Shown in pieces: positions 18,974-28,244 of a DNA stretch of 64,000 nucleotides; positions within the stretch are counted from its first letter, which is position 1; the number at the start of each line of letters is the position of its first letter. Position numbers and translations under genes: made by a program. The stretch is from positions 850,060 through 914,059 of the forward strand of contig NZ_OBMU01000001.1 of assembly GCF_900218065.1 (NCBI RefSeq). Direction: 5' to 3'. Under the pieces are notes generated by a model. It made no database searches, was not told the DNA's origin, and was given only the letters and a program-made list of their open reading frames with translations. The DNA comes from Novosphingobium sp. Chol11. GTDB taxonomy: Bacteria > Pseudomonadota > Alphaproteobacteria > Sphingomonadales > Sphingomonadaceae.

Positions 18974-19864
18974 ATGGAAACGAACTCCCTGCCGCGCGAA
19001 GCGGCGCTGATCGTCAATGTCCACAGCCGCAAGGGGGAGGCGCTCTTCGAACAGGCGCGCGAAAAGCTCGAGGCGGCGGGCATCCGCCTGACCGCCGCCC
19101 ATGCGGTGCGCGATCCGGCGCGCTTGCAGGAAACCGTGCGCCAGGCTGTGAGCTGCGGAGCGCCCATGGTTATCGTGGGCGGCGGAGACGGTTCCCTCTC
19201 AGGGACGGTGGATGAGCTGGTGGGCAAGAATTGTGTTTTCGGCGTGCTGCCGCTCGGCACCGCGAACAGCTTTGCGCGGACGCTCGGTATCGGGCTGGAC
19301 CTGGATAGCGCGGTAGAGACGATCGCCAATGGCAGGCGGCGGCGGATCGACCTGGGCATGATCGACGGCGATTATTTCGTGAACGCGGCTTCGCTGGGGC
19401 TGTCGCCGATGATCGGGGAGACGGTGCCGCATAAGCTGAAACGTTATCTGGGGCGTGTCGGCTATCTGCTGTGGGCGGTGAAATGTTCGGCCGGGTTCCG
19501 GGCGTTCCGCCTTACCATCGACGATGGCAAGGCCAAGCGGCGCATGTGGTCGACCGAGGTGCGAATCTTGAACGGGCCTTATCATGGCGGGGTCGAGCTG
19601 TCCGACCGTGCTGATGTGGACAGCGGCGAGATCGTGATACAGGCGGTCGTGGGGCGCAGCCATGCGCGGCTGGCGTGGGACTGGTACGCCAAATTCTTCA
19701 AGCTGCGCGATCGGGATGCCCGGACCGAAGAGTATCGAGGCCAGTCCTTCCGCATCGAGACGCGGCCGCGGCAGCGCATCTCGATTGACGGGGAAGTCGT
19801 CGCCAGGACGCCCGCGACGGTGAAGATTGCGCCGGGCGCGATCGACGTGGCGGTGCCGCGTTAG
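18974..19864 (+). CDS. Diacylglycerol/lipid kinase family protein (YegS-like), copy 1
   Basis: 296 residues beginning METNSLPRE. It has the DAGK catalytic-domain G-G-G-D-G-S-L motif near residue 60 and L-P-L-G-T-A-N-S-F-A-R-T near 90, which bind ATP and phosphates. A C-terminal beta domain follows, with a G-P-Y-H-G-G segment and S-I-D-G-E at the end. Such enzymes phosphorylate diacylglycerol or related lipids, and some bacterial members act on sphingoid bases. A second paralogue lies at 25247. It is divergent from the phosphoesterase (72-bp spacer) and overlaps the next gene tail-to-tail by 4 bp. Confidence 0.88.
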   Translation: METNSLPREAALIVNVHSRKGEALFEQAREKLEAAGIRLTAAHAVRDPARLQETVRQAVSCGAPMVIVGGGDGSLSGTVDELVGKNCVFGVLPLGTANSFARTLGIGLDLDSAVETIANGRRRRIDLGMIDGDYFVNAASLGLSPMIGETVPHKLKRYLGRVGYLLWAVKCSAGFRAFRLTIDDGKAKRRMWSTEVRILNGPYHGGVELSDRADVDSGEIVIQAVVGRSHARLAWDWYAKFFKLRDRDARTEEYRGQSFRIETRPRQRISIDGEVVARTPATVKIAPGAIDVAVPR

Positions 19865-21027
19865 GGCGTGACGAGGTCTTTCTCGTAGATCTGGTAGACT
19901 TTGTTCACCTTGCTGTCGATCGCGTCGGCGATGGCGTTCATGCCCTGATTATCGTCCAGCACCCAGCCAATCTCACCCCGCGTGGCGCCATAGCGGGTGA
20001 TGGCGTTGCGGCGGATATATTCGATCATCATGAAGGCAAGCTGGCTCGCGAGGCGCGACGATTGCAGCCGCTGAACTACGCCCATGAGGGGCACGCGCAT
20101 GGTGCGAACCTGGGGCTTGCGCAGCCACCAAAGGAGCTTTGCCCAACCGAAGGGAAGCAGCGAGCCATTGAGCGGCGCGGTGGCTTCGTTGAGGTCGGGC
20201 AGGGTCATCATGAAGGCGACCGGTTCGCCATCCAATTCGGCGATCATGATCAGATCCTCGAACACGATGGGCTTCAGCTTCTTGCCGGTGTGGGCGACTT
20301 CGGCGTCGGTGATGGGGACGAAACCCCAATTCTTGCCCCAGGCGTCGTTGAGGATACCAAGGAGGATCGCCGCTTCCGCATCGAATTTCGACTTGTCGAC
20401 AGGGCGGATGCGGATGCGGTCGCTCTTTTCTCCCGACGATACGATGCGCTGGATGAGGGGCGGGAAGGGGTGAGTGATGTCGAGCTCATAGGTTTTGAGC
20501 TGCTTGATGGGCTGATAGCCCGCGCCCTCGATCATCGCCTGATATGCGGGGCTGTTGTGCCCCATCATCACCGTCGGCGGATGGTCGTGGCCTTGGATCA
20601 GCAGGCCGGGTTCTTCCCAGATCGACAGGGAAATCGGCCCCAAAACCCGGGTCATGCCCTTGGCGCGGAGCCAGCCTTCAGCCGCTTCGATCAGCGCCTT
20701 GCCGGTTTGCGCGTCCTCCGCCTCGAAAAAGCCGAAGTTTCCGGTGCCGGGGCCCATTCCCTGTTCGACTGGCTGGGCGAGCGCCAGATGATCGATATGG
20801 GCAGAGATGCGGCCGACGACGCGATTGTCGCGGCGGGCGAGGAAATATTGCGCCTCGGCATGGCCGAAAAAGGGGTTCTTGGCTGGCTCTATGACGCCGT
20901 ACACTTCACTTTTGAGAGGCGGCACCCAATTGGGATCATTGGCATAAAGGCGCCATGGCAAGTCCACGAAGGCCTTTTTGTCGGCCTTGGAAGTGACGGG
21001 GGTGATTACCAGATCGGAATGAGCCAC
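19861..21027 (-). CDS. GNAT-like acyltransferase family protein
   Basis: 388 residues. The N-terminus (D-L-P-W-R-L-Y-A-N-D-P-N-W-V-P-P) and the R-V-V-G-R-I-S-A-H-I-D segment match a conserved alphaproteobacterial family usually annotated as an N-acetyltransferase or hypothetical protein. The C-terminal half (Y-G-A-T-R-G-E-I-G-W-V-L-D-D-N) resembles a second GNAT fold. The substrate is unknown. It is convergent with the lipid kinase, sharing the 4-bp stop overlap TTAG, and divergent from the desaturase. Being next to a lipid kinase and a desaturase hints at lipid modification, but that is inference. Confidence 0.75.
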   Translation of the reverse strand: MAHSDLVITPVTSKADKKAFVDLPWRLYANDPNWVPPLKSEVYGVIEPAKNPFFGHAEAQYFLARRDNRVVGRISAHIDHLALAQPVEQGMGPGTGNFGFFEAEDAQTGKALIEAAEGWLRAKGMTRVLGPISLSIWEEPGLLIQGHDHPPTVMMGHNSPAYQAMIEGAGYQPIKQLKTYELDITHPFPPLIQRIVSSGEKSDRIRIRPVDKSKFDAEAAILLGILNDAWGKNWGFVPITDAEVAHTGKKLKPIVFEDLIMIAELDGEPVAFMMTLPDLNEATAPLNGSLLPFGWAKLLWWLRKPQVRTMRVPLMGVVQRLQSSRLASQLAFMMIEYIRRNAITRYGATRGEIGWVLDDNQGMNAIADAIDSKVNKVYQIYEKDLVTP

Positions 21028-21169
21028 GGCAGAGCTTTCGCTAAAGGACCGCAGCAGTTCGGCGCTTGTTACGGGATTGTCAATCCGGAGCGCGCTGGAT
21101 CATGCACCAAGGCGAAAAGGTCATGCCGCTGCCACGATTTCAGCGCATTTACGATTTAGGAGCGCATGC

Positions 21170-22237
21170 ATGACTGTGCATGATCCCATCAGAGCGGACG
21201 CGGCCGTCAAGCGCGTCGCCATTGCCGATGACGCCGCGATGCTGCGCGCCGCCGCGGAATTGTCGCGCGAATTTGCGGTGGCGAACCCACGGATTTACTG
21301 GCCTGACCTGCTGGCATCGGCGCTGATCGGCTATGCGGCGCTTGCCGGAGCGATCCTTGCGAACAATGTCGCGCTGGCTCTGGTTTGCGGGCTGGTTGCG
21401 ATGCTGGCGCTCTATCGCGCGGCGAGCTTCATCCATGAGCTGACGCATATCCGCAAGGACGCCCTTCCCGGATTCCGGCTGGGCTGGAACCTGCTCGTTG
21501 GCATTCCGCTGATGATCCCGTCCTTCATGTATGAGGAAGTGCATACGCAGCATCATGCGCGCACCCGCTATGGCACGGCGAATGATCCGGAATATCTCCC
21601 GCTGGCGCTGATGAAGCCGTGGTCGCTGCCTTTGTTCATCCTGATCGCGTCGCTTGCGCCCGTGGGCCTGATCCTGCGCTATGGCGTGCTGGCCCCGCTC
21701 AGCCTTTTCGTGCCCGCGCTACGGCGGAAGGTCGTCGCTGAATTTTCCGCGCTGTCGATCAACCCCGCCTATCGCCGCCGCCCGCCGGAGGGCGCGTTCC
21801 GCCGCCGCTGGCTGTGGCAGGAAGCGGGCGCATCGCTGTTCGCGCTTGCCCTGATCGGCAGCGTGTTTGCCTTCGGATGGAAGCCGCTGCTCGTCTATAT
21901 GGCGGTGCACTCGGCGATGACCGTCATCAACCAATTGCGCACGCTGGTCGCGCATCTGTGGGAGAATGAGGGCGACGCGATGACCGTGACGGCGCAATAT
22001 CTGGATTCAGTGAATGTGCCGCCGCCTTCGCCGCTGGCCGCCATCTGGGCCCCGGTAGGCCTGCGCTATCATGCGCTGCACCATCTGCTGCCGAGCGTGC
22101 CCTATCATGCGCTGGGGAAGGCGCACGCCCGGCTGATTGCGGCTCTGGGCGAGGAGTCGCCTTATCATCGCGGCAATTATGCGGGCATGTGGCCGCTCGT
22201 CGGGAAGATCGCGCGGAGCACGATGGTTCGGCGTTGA
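21170..22237 (+). CDS. Membrane fatty-acid desaturase family protein
   Basis: 355 residues with four or five membrane segments and three His boxes: H-E-L-T-H near residue 85, H-T-Q-H-H near 125 and H-A-L-H-H near 300. The boxes ligate the di-iron centre of membrane desaturases and hydroxylases. The start at ATG 21170 has TTTAGGAG 9 bp upstream. The frame is open back to 21077 but lacks a good start there. The lipid substrate and position of the double bond cannot be inferred. Confidence 0.88.
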   Translation: MTVHDPIRADAAVKRVAIADDAAMLRAAAELSREFAVANPRIYWPDLLASALIGYAALAGAILANNVALALVCGLVAMLALYRAASFIHELTHIRKDALPGFRLGWNLLVGIPLMIPSFMYEEVHTQHHARTRYGTANDPEYLPLALMKPWSLPLFILIASLAPVGLILRYGVLAPLSLFVPALRRKVVAEFSALSINPAYRRRPPEGAFRRRWLWQEAGASLFALALIGSVFAFGWKPLLVYMAVHSAMTVINQLRTLVAHLWENEGDAMTVTAQYLDSVNVPPPSPLAAIWAPVGLRYHALHHLLPSVPYHALGKAHARLIAALGEESPYHRGNYAGMWPLVGKIARSTMVRR

Positions 22238-22256
22238 GCACTCTTAAACGCCTGAG

Positions 22257-22276
22257 ACCCCAGCGTTCGCTGGGGT
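22257..22276. terminator. Palindrome between convergent desaturase and lptG
   Basis: ACCCCAGCGTTCGCTGGGGT is a perfect 8-bp stem (22257-22264 / 22269-22276) with a 4-nt loop. It lies in the 56-bp gap between two convergent stops and probably serves as a bidirectional end. It resembles the hairpin at 5877-5898 and belongs to a dispersed palindrome family. Confidence 0.55.
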
Positions 22277-22293
22277 GACGGGCGTAAGTGGAT

Positions 22294-23394
22294 TTATTCC
22301 TCCGTTCGGAACAGCACTGTTTCGCCTACCAGCAGGAACAGGAAGAAGGGCGCCCAGGCCGCGAGGATGGGCGGGTAAGCGCCGAGATTGCCCATGGCGA
22401 GCGAGAAATTGTCCGCTACGAAATAGGCAAAGCCGAGCGCCATGCCGATCACAGCACGGACGAACAACTGGCCGGAGCGCGCAAGGCCGAAGGCGGCGAC
22501 CGATCCCAGGATGGGCATGAGCAGGGCTGACAGCGGTCCCGACAGCTTGTGCCAGAGGCTGCCTTCCAGTTCGGCCGTCGGGCGGCCCGCGTCGCGCAAG
22601 TCGCCGATGGCGGCCTGCAATTCGGAAAAGGTCATGGCGTCCGGATCGACCTTCGCCAGCGTGAACTGATCGGGCCGGATCGCACGGCCGAACCGGACGG
22701 TGCCGATCTGCCGCTCCGTGCCGCGCGCCACGTCGAACTGGTGCGCATCCTCCAGCACCCAACTCTTGCTGGCCGCATCATAATGGCCGCGCGGTGCCTG
22801 AATGATGGTGGTGAGGCCATTGTTCACGCGATTGAAAATCTCGACCTTGCGCAGCTGCACCGCAGTGCCGCGGCCCGCCACAATCGCGGCGGTAACGAGA
22901 TTGTTGCCATCGCGCACCCAAGGGTTGGTCTTGATGCCGCTGTCGGTGGGAACGGGGCCATAATCAACCGCTTGCCATGCGCTGAGCGAAGCCGTCGCCC
23001 GGGCGACGACGCGTTCGTTGAAGGCATAGCTGATGACGGCGACACCAAGCGCGGCGGCGATCAGCGGCGCCAATATCTGATGTGCGGACAGGCCCGCCGC
23101 CTTCATCGAGATGATCTCGCTATTCTGGTTGAGGCTGGCGAGCATGATCAGCGTGCCGAGCAGCACCGAAAAGGGCAGGAATCGGGCGATGATCTGCGGT
23201 ACGCGCAGGCCGACATAATGCCACAACTGCGCATCGCCATTGCCTGCATAGGACAGAATGTCGCCGGACTCGCCGAGCAGGTCGAGCGTTTGCAGCACGA
23301 CCACCAGCAGCGCCAGCACCGCAAAAGTGCGCGTCAGGAACAGCCGCGCCATGTACCAGCTGAGCTGGCGGGAGGGGAAGAAGTCGAACTGCAT
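22294..23394 (-). CDS. lptG: LPS export ABC transporter permease LptG
   Basis: 366 residues with N-terminal membrane segments (about 15-35 and 60-120), a periplasmic jellyroll domain (about 130-270) and C-terminal membrane segments (about 275-360). This is the LptF/LptG (YjgP/YjgQ) architecture. With LptF and LptB it extracts LPS from the inner membrane. Its start is 3 bp after the lptF stop, so the pair is an operon. Assignment as LptG rather than LptF is by second position in the pair and by length. Confidence 0.92.
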   Translation of the reverse strand: MQFDFFPSRQLSWYMARLFLTRTFAVLALLVVVLQTLDLLGESGDILSYAGNGDAQLWHYVGLRVPQIIARFLPFSVLLGTLIMLASLNQNSEIISMKAAGLSAHQILAPLIAAALGVAVISYAFNERVVARATASLSAWQAVDYGPVPTDSGIKTNPWVRDGNNLVTAAIVAGRGTAVQLRKVEIFNRVNNGLTTIIQAPRGHYDAASKSWVLEDAHQFDVARGTERQIGTVRFGRAIRPDQFTLAKVDPDAMTFSELQAAIGDLRDAGRPTAELEGSLWHKLSGPLSALLMPILGSVAAFGLARSGQLFVRAVIGMALGFAYFVADNFSLAMGNLGAYPPILAAWAPFFLFLLVGETVLFRTEE

Positions 23395-23397
23395 GGG

Positions 23398-24609
23398 TCA
23401 GGCTGCTCCCTGCGCGGTGGCCGTCCGCTTTCGCCCGAAACGAAGCAGTTTGGCGACCTGCTTGCCAAGCTTGGCAAAGGCATATTCCAGCGCGCCGATC
23501 GGCTGGCCGCCGGGGCGGTGCGCGACGACATGATACATCCAGAGGATCAGCCCTGCGGTCAGCAGGAACGGCGTCCAGAGCGCGATGATGGGGTCGATCC
23601 TGCCCAATGCGCCGACGCCTTGGCCATATTCGTTGATCTTGTGATAGGTCACGATGAATACGATCGACAGGAACACGCCCAGCGCGGAGGTCGATCGCTT
23701 GGGCGGGATGGCGAAGGCGAGCGCGGCGAGCGGCAGCAACAGCATCATCGCGACCTCGACCAGGCGGAAGTGGAAATTGGCGCGGATTTCGTTGCGCAGC
23801 TTCTCCGGCGTCGCGGGGTCGTGACCCATGACGGCCAGTTCTGGAATGGTCTTTTCCCGGTCCACGCTGCGTCCACGGAACCGCTCGATCTGCGGCAGGT
23901 CGATCGGCAGGTCATGGCTGGAGAAGGACAGGATGCGGGGCGACTTGTATTTGGGGGCATCGTTGACCAGCACGCCGTCGCGCAGGCGGAAGATGATGGT
24001 GTCCGGGTCATCCGTCGCCAGGAAGCTTCCTTGCGCGGCGGTCACGGCGACGGTCTGCCCGTCCTTGCCAGCGGCGCGGACGAATATGCCCTGGAGGTTG
24101 CGCCCCTCATCCAGGCTGCGTTCGATGCGCAGGGTCATGCGCTTGCCAAGATTGGTGAACTCCCCGACCTTGATCGAAGCGCCGAGCGCGCCTGAGCGCA
24201 GTTCAAAGCGCAACGCTTCATAGGCGTGGCGGGAGAGGGGCTGGACGAAACCGACGATGCCGAAGTTGAGCAACGCAAGCGCGATCGCATACATATAGGG
24301 TACGCGCAGCAGGCGTCCGTAGGACAGGCCGACCGCGCGCATCACGTCCAGTTCCGACGACAGGGCAAGCTTGCGAAACGCCAGCAATATGCCGAGCATC
24401 AGGCCGATCGGGATGCCGAGCGACAGATATTCCGGCATCATGTTGGCGAGCATGCGCCACACGACGCTGACTGGGCCGCCCTCCGCCGCGACGAAATCGA
24501 ACAGGCTGAGCATCTTGTCGAGCACCAGCAGCATCGCGGAAATGACCAGCGTGCCAAGCATCGGCAGCGCTATCAGGCGGGCGAGATATCGGTCGGTGGC
24601 GGTCAGCAT
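23398..24609 (-). CDS. lptF: LPS export ABC transporter permease LptF
   Basis: 403 residues with the same plan as LptG. The N-terminus M-L-T-A-T-D-R-Y-L-A-R and the G-I-P-I-G-L-M-L-G-I segment are characteristic of LptF. The extra C-terminal tail (about 365-403, K-L-G-K-Q, basic) is longer than usual. It is first gene of the lptF-lptG operon and divergent from the DUF2141 gene across 136 bp. Partner genes lptB, lptC and lptA are not in the window. Confidence 0.92.
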   Translation of the reverse strand: MLTATDRYLARLIALPMLGTLVISAMLLVLDKMLSLFDFVAAEGGPVSVVWRMLANMMPEYLSLGIPIGLMLGILLAFRKLALSSELDVMRAVGLSYGRLLRVPYMYAIALALLNFGIVGFVQPLSRHAYEALRFELRSGALGASIKVGEFTNLGKRMTLRIERSLDEGRNLQGIFVRAAGKDGQTVAVTAAQGSFLATDDPDTIIFRLRDGVLVNDAPKYKSPRILSFSSHDLPIDLPQIERFRGRSVDREKTIPELAVMGHDPATPEKLRNEIRANFHFRLVEVAMMLLLPLAALAFAIPPKRSTSALGVFLSIVFIVTYHKINEYGQGVGALGRIDPIIALWTPFLLTAGLILWMYHVVAHRPGGQPIGALEYAFAKLGKQVAKLLRFGRKRTATAQGAA

Positions 24610-24745
24610 TCTCTATGTGGTCGTCCCATCACCATGATTTGGCCGCAAACCCCGCTCATAGCAGAATCACGGAAATGAAGTTCGCGGGGGCGAACAGGGG
24701 CTCGCCGTCCGGTTTCCTCGGGCGGCTATAGCTTCACGGAGTTGG

Positions 24746-25240
24746 ATGGTCATGTTCAAAGTTGCGATGGGTCTTCTGCCGGTGGCGGCCATATTTGCGG
24801 CTGCCCCAGCGCTGGCTCACAGCGAGGTCATTGCAAACGACCTTGCTCGTTGCGGCGAGTCCGCGAAGGGACCGGCGCTGCTGGTCGATGTCCGGGGTTT
24901 CGCGGCGGCGACCGGCAAGGTTCGCGTTCAATCCTATCCCGCCACCAAGAATGCCTGGCTGTCGAAGGGCGCATGGCTCAACCGGATCGATACCGTAGTG
25001 CGTCCCAGCAATGGCGGTATGCGCTTCTGCATGCCGGTGCCGGAGCCGGGCCGCTATGCCATCGCGGTGCGTCATGATCGCGACGGCGACGGGAAGACCA
25101 GCATTTCGCGCGATGGCGGCGGCTTTTCCAACAATCCGTCCATCAGCATCTTCAACCTGGGCAAGCCGTCGGTCGAAAAGGCCGCCGTCAAGGTCGGGCC
25201 TGGTGTGACGCGGATCACCATTAAACTTCAATATATGTGA
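24746..25240 (+). CDS. DUF2141-type secreted protein
   Basis: 164 residues with a signal peptide (cleavage near ALA-HS). The mature part matches the DUF2141 pattern: a V-R-V-Q-S-Y-P strand, the P-G-R-Y-A-I-A-V-R-H-D-R-D-G-D-G-K segment and F-S-N-N-P-S. The Asp-rich D-R-D-G-D-G-K run may bind metal. Function is unknown; homologues are small beta-sandwich secreted proteins. It precedes a lipid-kinase paralogue by 6 bp, so the two are probably co-transcribed. ATGs at 24746 and 24752 are both possible starts. Confidence 0.82.
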   Translation: MVMFKVAMGLLPVAAIFAAAPALAHSEVIANDLARCGESAKGPALLVDVRGFAAATGKVRVQSYPATKNAWLSKGAWLNRIDTVVRPSNGGMRFCMPVPEPGRYAIAVRHDRDGDGKTSISRDGGGFSNNPSISIFNLGKPSVEKAAVKVGPGVTRITIKLQYM

Positions 25241-25246
25241 GTTCCG

Positions 25247-26215
25247 ATGGTCCGGGTCGCGCTTCTGTCCAATCCCAAGTCGACGGGCAACCGGCAGACG
25301 CTACCGCGCGTGCGGAGCTATTGCGCCAGCAACCCGGATATCTTTCACTATGAGGTTGAGCATGTCGACCAGATCGGCCGCGCGTTGCAGACCATCGCGC
25401 GGGTCGATCCGGTCGTCATCGTCATCAACGGCGGTGACGGCACGGTGCAGGCCGCGCTGACTGAGTTGTACCAGGGCGAGCATTTCACAGGGCGCGTGCC
25501 GCCCATTGCGGTGCTGCCCAATGGCAAGACCAATCTGATTGCGCTCGACCTTGGCATCCATGGCGATCCGATCAAGGCGCTGGAGCGGATAGTCCAGATC
25601 GCCAAGGCAGGCGTCGACAATCATGTAGTGGCGCGCGAGTTGATCGCCCTGTCGGACGGCCGGGCAGAATCGCGGCCGGTGCTGGGCATGTTCCTGGGCG
25701 GCGCGGGGCTTGCGGACTATATGCTTTACTGCCGCAATCAGATTTATCCTCTGGGGCTATCCAACGGCATCAGCCATTTCCTGACTGTCATCGCGGTGCT
25801 GGTGTCGTTGATCTTCGGCATTCGCGCCCGGTTCCTGCCGCAGTCCAGCCATCCGGTGCGTATTTCGCTGATCCGGGAAGGGCAGCTGGCGGGGCGCTTT
25901 GCCGTGTTGATCGTAACGACGCTCGACCGGCTGCTGCTGGGCGTGCAGGCGGGGGACAGCCGTCGCGGCAACATGAAGTTGATGGCGGTGGACCAGAGCC
26001 TGGCAGCGCTCATGCGGCTGGCCTGGGCAAGCATCACGCGCCGGGTCGGCAAGTCGCAGGTGCAGGGCGTGCATCTGGAGCAGGGCGACATCATTCGGAT
26101 TGAGGGCGACCATAGCAGCGTCATCCTGGACGGCGAGCTGTTCGAAGCGTCGGAAGGCAAGCCGATCGTGCTGCGATCGACGGAGCCGGTGCCTTTCCTG
26201 CGGTTGGCGGCGTAG
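25247..26215 (+). CDS. Diacylglycerol/lipid kinase family protein, copy 2
   Basis: 322 residues with the catalytic motif N-G-G-D-G-T-V near residue 62 and L-P-N-G-K-T-N near 90, which replaces the usual L-P-x-G-T-x-N, and a C-terminal beta domain with I-L-D-G-E-L-F. A hydrophobic region in the middle (about 165-190) suggests membrane contact. It is diverged from the copy at 18974 and likely has a different lipid substrate. It is in operon with the DUF2141 gene (6-bp gap). Confidence 0.83.
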   Translation: MVRVALLSNPKSTGNRQTLPRVRSYCASNPDIFHYEVEHVDQIGRALQTIARVDPVVIVINGGDGTVQAALTELYQGEHFTGRVPPIAVLPNGKTNLIALDLGIHGDPIKALERIVQIAKAGVDNHVVARELIALSDGRAESRPVLGMFLGGAGLADYMLYCRNQIYPLGLSNGISHFLTVIAVLVSLIFGIRARFLPQSSHPVRISLIREGQLAGRFAVLIVTTLDRLLLGVQAGDSRRGNMKLMAVDQSLAALMRLAWASITRRVGKSQVQGVHLEQGDIIRIEGDHSSVILDGELFEASEGKPIVLRSTEPVPFLRLAA

Positions 26216-26246
26216 AGTGACACGACTTGCTTAAGAGTTCTTATCA

Positions 26247-26270
26247 CCGTTCGACGCTCAGGCCGAACGG
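26247..26270. terminator. Palindrome between convergent lipid-kinase and methyltransferase genes
   Basis: CCGTTCG (26247-26253) and CGAACGG (26264-26270) form a 7-bp stem. The sequence CCGTTCG...CTCAG...CGAACGG is a reduced form of the sphingomonad repeat seen in full at 61617-61695. It lies in the 78-bp convergent gap and may act as a terminator. Confidence 0.45.
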
Positions 26271-26293
26271 AGTTGAGAGGCACTGAAAGGGCC

Positions 26294-27142
26294 TTAATCC
26301 TTCCGCTTGAGCGCTTCCGCCAGCGAAACGGTCGCGCTCCCGCGCTTGGCTGGCTGGGCCTGGCTCGGATCCGGCTTCCACCCGCTTAGATAGACTATCG
26401 CCATGTCCTCTGTCGTGCGGCCATCCGGGTCCGCGGCGGAGGCGAAATGTTGGCTCGCCCCGATCAACGCGTCCCTGCGCAGAGCCGGAGGATGCGACGC
26501 CAGCACATTGCCCGCGCCCATGCCGCGCAAGTCATGCATCAGGCGCACTATGTCGCCATAGCGCACAGTCAGCGTCTCGCTGTCGGCGACCGGCATGGCG
26601 AAACCCGCGCGGCTCAAAAGGTCGCCTGCCGCGCGCACGTCCACTTGCGGGTGGATATGCTGGGCGGGCCGATCGCCCTCCCCGGTCATCAGCGCGGCGC
26701 GCAGGCGCGGAAGGCTGCCCGCGCCGGTAAAGGCCGCGAGCAGCAGGCCATCGGGCCGTAGGATGCGCCGCATCAGGATAAGCGCGCCGGGCAGGTCGTT
26801 GACGCTGTCGAGCGTGCCGCAGGCGATGATGAGGTCGAAACTGTCGTCGGCGAAGGGCAGCGAGTCCTCTTCCGCCTGCACCCCGCCTTGCGCGCGGGCT
26901 GCGGCAAATCCGGGGTCGGCGCACACCACTTTCTTGCCCCTCGCTTCCATGGCGGCGCGGGCGCTGCCATCCGGGCAGCCGATGACAAGGGTTTCGGGGA
27001 GTTCGCGCTGCACATCGGCGAGCCGGTCGAGCAATTCGTCCATCATCGCGCGGTAAAGGAAGTCATGCTCGGAAAAGCGCGGCATCATCCGGTCCCGCCG
27101 CCTGGCGCGCAATTGGCGATCGAAGATGTCGGGCTGGGTCAT
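26294..27142 (-). CDS. SAM-dependent methyltransferase (BioC/NDUFAF5-like)
   Basis: 282 residues starting MTQPDIFDRQLRARRRDR, an N-terminus typical of the alphaproteobacterial family related to mitochondrial NDUFAF5. The class I fold shows the V-I-G-C-P-D-G glycine-rich loop near residue 50 and D-L-I-I-A-C-G-T-L-D-S-V-N-D-L-P in motif III, followed by the R-P-D-G-L-L-L-A-A-F segment. NDUFAF5 hydroxylates a complex I subunit; the substrate here is unknown. The start at 27142 is 45 bp from the divergent comF start; a longer frame upstream would run through comF. Confidence 0.85.
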   Translation of the reverse strand: MTQPDIFDRQLRARRRDRMMPRFSEHDFLYRAMMDELLDRLADVQRELPETLVIGCPDGSARAAMEARGKKVVCADPGFAAARAQGGVQAEEDSLPFADDSFDLIIACGTLDSVNDLPGALILMRRILRPDGLLLAAFTGAGSLPRLRAALMTGEGDRPAQHIHPQVDVRAAGDLLSRAGFAMPVADSETLTVRYGDIVRLMHDLRGMGAGNVLASHPPALRRDALIGASQHFASAADPDGRTTEDMAIVYLSGWKPDPSQAQPAKRGSATVSLAEALKRKD

Positions 27143-27187
27143 TGGCGGGCCTTGTGCATTGGAGCGGGAGCGGGAACAAGGGAGATC

Positions 27188-27937
27188 ATGCATCTCGCTT
27201 CCCTTCTCAAGGGCGCTGTCCGCCCAGCGCTCGATTATGCGCTGCCGCCGCGTTGTCCCGGATGCGGCGTTATCGTCGAGGCCGACGACGCCTTTTGCCT
27301 GACCTGCTGGAGCGGGATGCGCTTTCTGGGCGAACCATGCTGCGCGCGATGTGGCGTGCCGTTCGAGCATGACCGGGGCAGCGACGCGGCATGCGGCGCT
27401 TGCCTGGCCGAGCCGCCGCCGTTCGACAGCGCGCGCGCGGTGCTGGCCTATGGCGACATTGCGCGGAATGTGGCGCTCAAGCTCAAATATGGGCGGCGTA
27501 TCGGCCTCGCGCGGCTGATCGCGCGGCATATGGTGCGGCGCTTGCCCCCATTCGAAGCGCCGCCCGTAATCGTCCCGGTGCCGCTGCATCGCTGGCGCTT
27601 GTGGTGGCGGGGCTTCAACCAGTCGGCGCTGATTGCGGACCATCTTGGCAAAGCTTCGGGGCTCGTCGTGGACAAGCATGCGCTGCTCCGCATCCGCGCG
27701 ACGCAGCCCCTGCGCGGCATGCATGCGCGGCAGCGGACCAAGGCGGTCGCGGGCGCCTTTGCGCTGGCGAAGGGGCATGGCGTCAAGGGCAGGGCGGTTC
27801 TGCTGATCGACGATGTCCATACCAGCGGCGCGACCGCCGCCGCCTGCGCCCGGGTGCTGAAACGCGGCGGCGCGTCCAGCGTTCACCTGTTGTGCTGGGC
27901 GCGGGCTTTGCCGGAAGGCGCCGAAGGCACTGATTGA
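27188..27937 (+). CDS. comF: ComF-family phosphoribosyltransferase-like protein
   Basis: 249 residues. The N-terminal zinc-ribbon is formed by C-P-G-C-G, C-L-T-C, C-A-R-C-G and C-G-A-C. The C-terminal PRTase domain has V-P-V-P-L-H, R-G-F-N-Q-S and the PRPP loop L-L-I-D-D-V-H-T-S-G-A-T. ComF homologues help DNA uptake in naturally competent bacteria, but in most genomes the role is unproven. The true start is ATG 27188; the frame is open to 26888 but that stretch lies over the divergent methyltransferase. Confidence 0.9.
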   Translation: MHLASLLKGAVRPALDYALPPRCPGCGVIVEADDAFCLTCWSGMRFLGEPCCARCGVPFEHDRGSDAACGACLAEPPPFDSARAVLAYGDIARNVALKLKYGRRIGLARLIARHMVRRLPPFEAPPVIVPVPLHRWRLWWRGFNQSALIADHLGKASGLVVDKHALLRIRATQPLRGMHARQRTKAVAGAFALAKGHGVKGRAVLLIDDVHTSGATAAACARVLKRGGASSVHLLCWARALPEGAEGTD

Positions 27938-27981
27938 CAAAGGCTTGCCCAGCCACAATTTCAGCGCGCAAGGAGTATCGA

Positions 27982-28239
27982 ATGGCGAAGGTTGAAATCT
28001 ACACGAAGGCATGGTGCGGCTATTGCGCGCGGGCCAAGGCGCTGCTGGAAGGCAAGGGCGTCGCCTTTGACGAATATGACATCACGATGGGTGGGCCCAA
28101 GCGCAGCGAAATGCTGGATCGCGCCAATGGCGGGACCACGGTGCCGCAGATCTTCATCGACGGCAGGCATATCGGCGGCAGCGACGACATGGCGGCGCTG
28201 GATCGTCAGGGCAAGCTCGACCCGCTGCTGGGCGTGTAA
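27982..28239 (+). CDS. grxC: Glutaredoxin 3
   Basis: 85 residues: M-A-K-V-E-I-Y-T-K-A-W-C-G-Y-C with the C-x-x-C redox pair, the T-V-P-Q-I-F-I cis-Pro loop and the G-G-S-D-D glutathione-binding turn. It reduces protein disulfides and glutathione mixed disulfides. AAGGAG precedes ATG 27982. It starts 44 bp after comF and 5 bp before the nitrilase gene. Confidence 0.95.
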   Translation: MAKVEIYTKAWCGYCARAKALLEGKGVAFDEYDITMGGPKRSEMLDRANGGTTVPQIFIDGRHIGGSDDMAALDRQGKLDPLLGV

Positions 28240-28244
28240 GCCAC

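Noticed and set aside
22549-24195. 548-codon plus-strand frame across lptG and lptF
   Set aside because: Antisense shadow of two well-supported genes.
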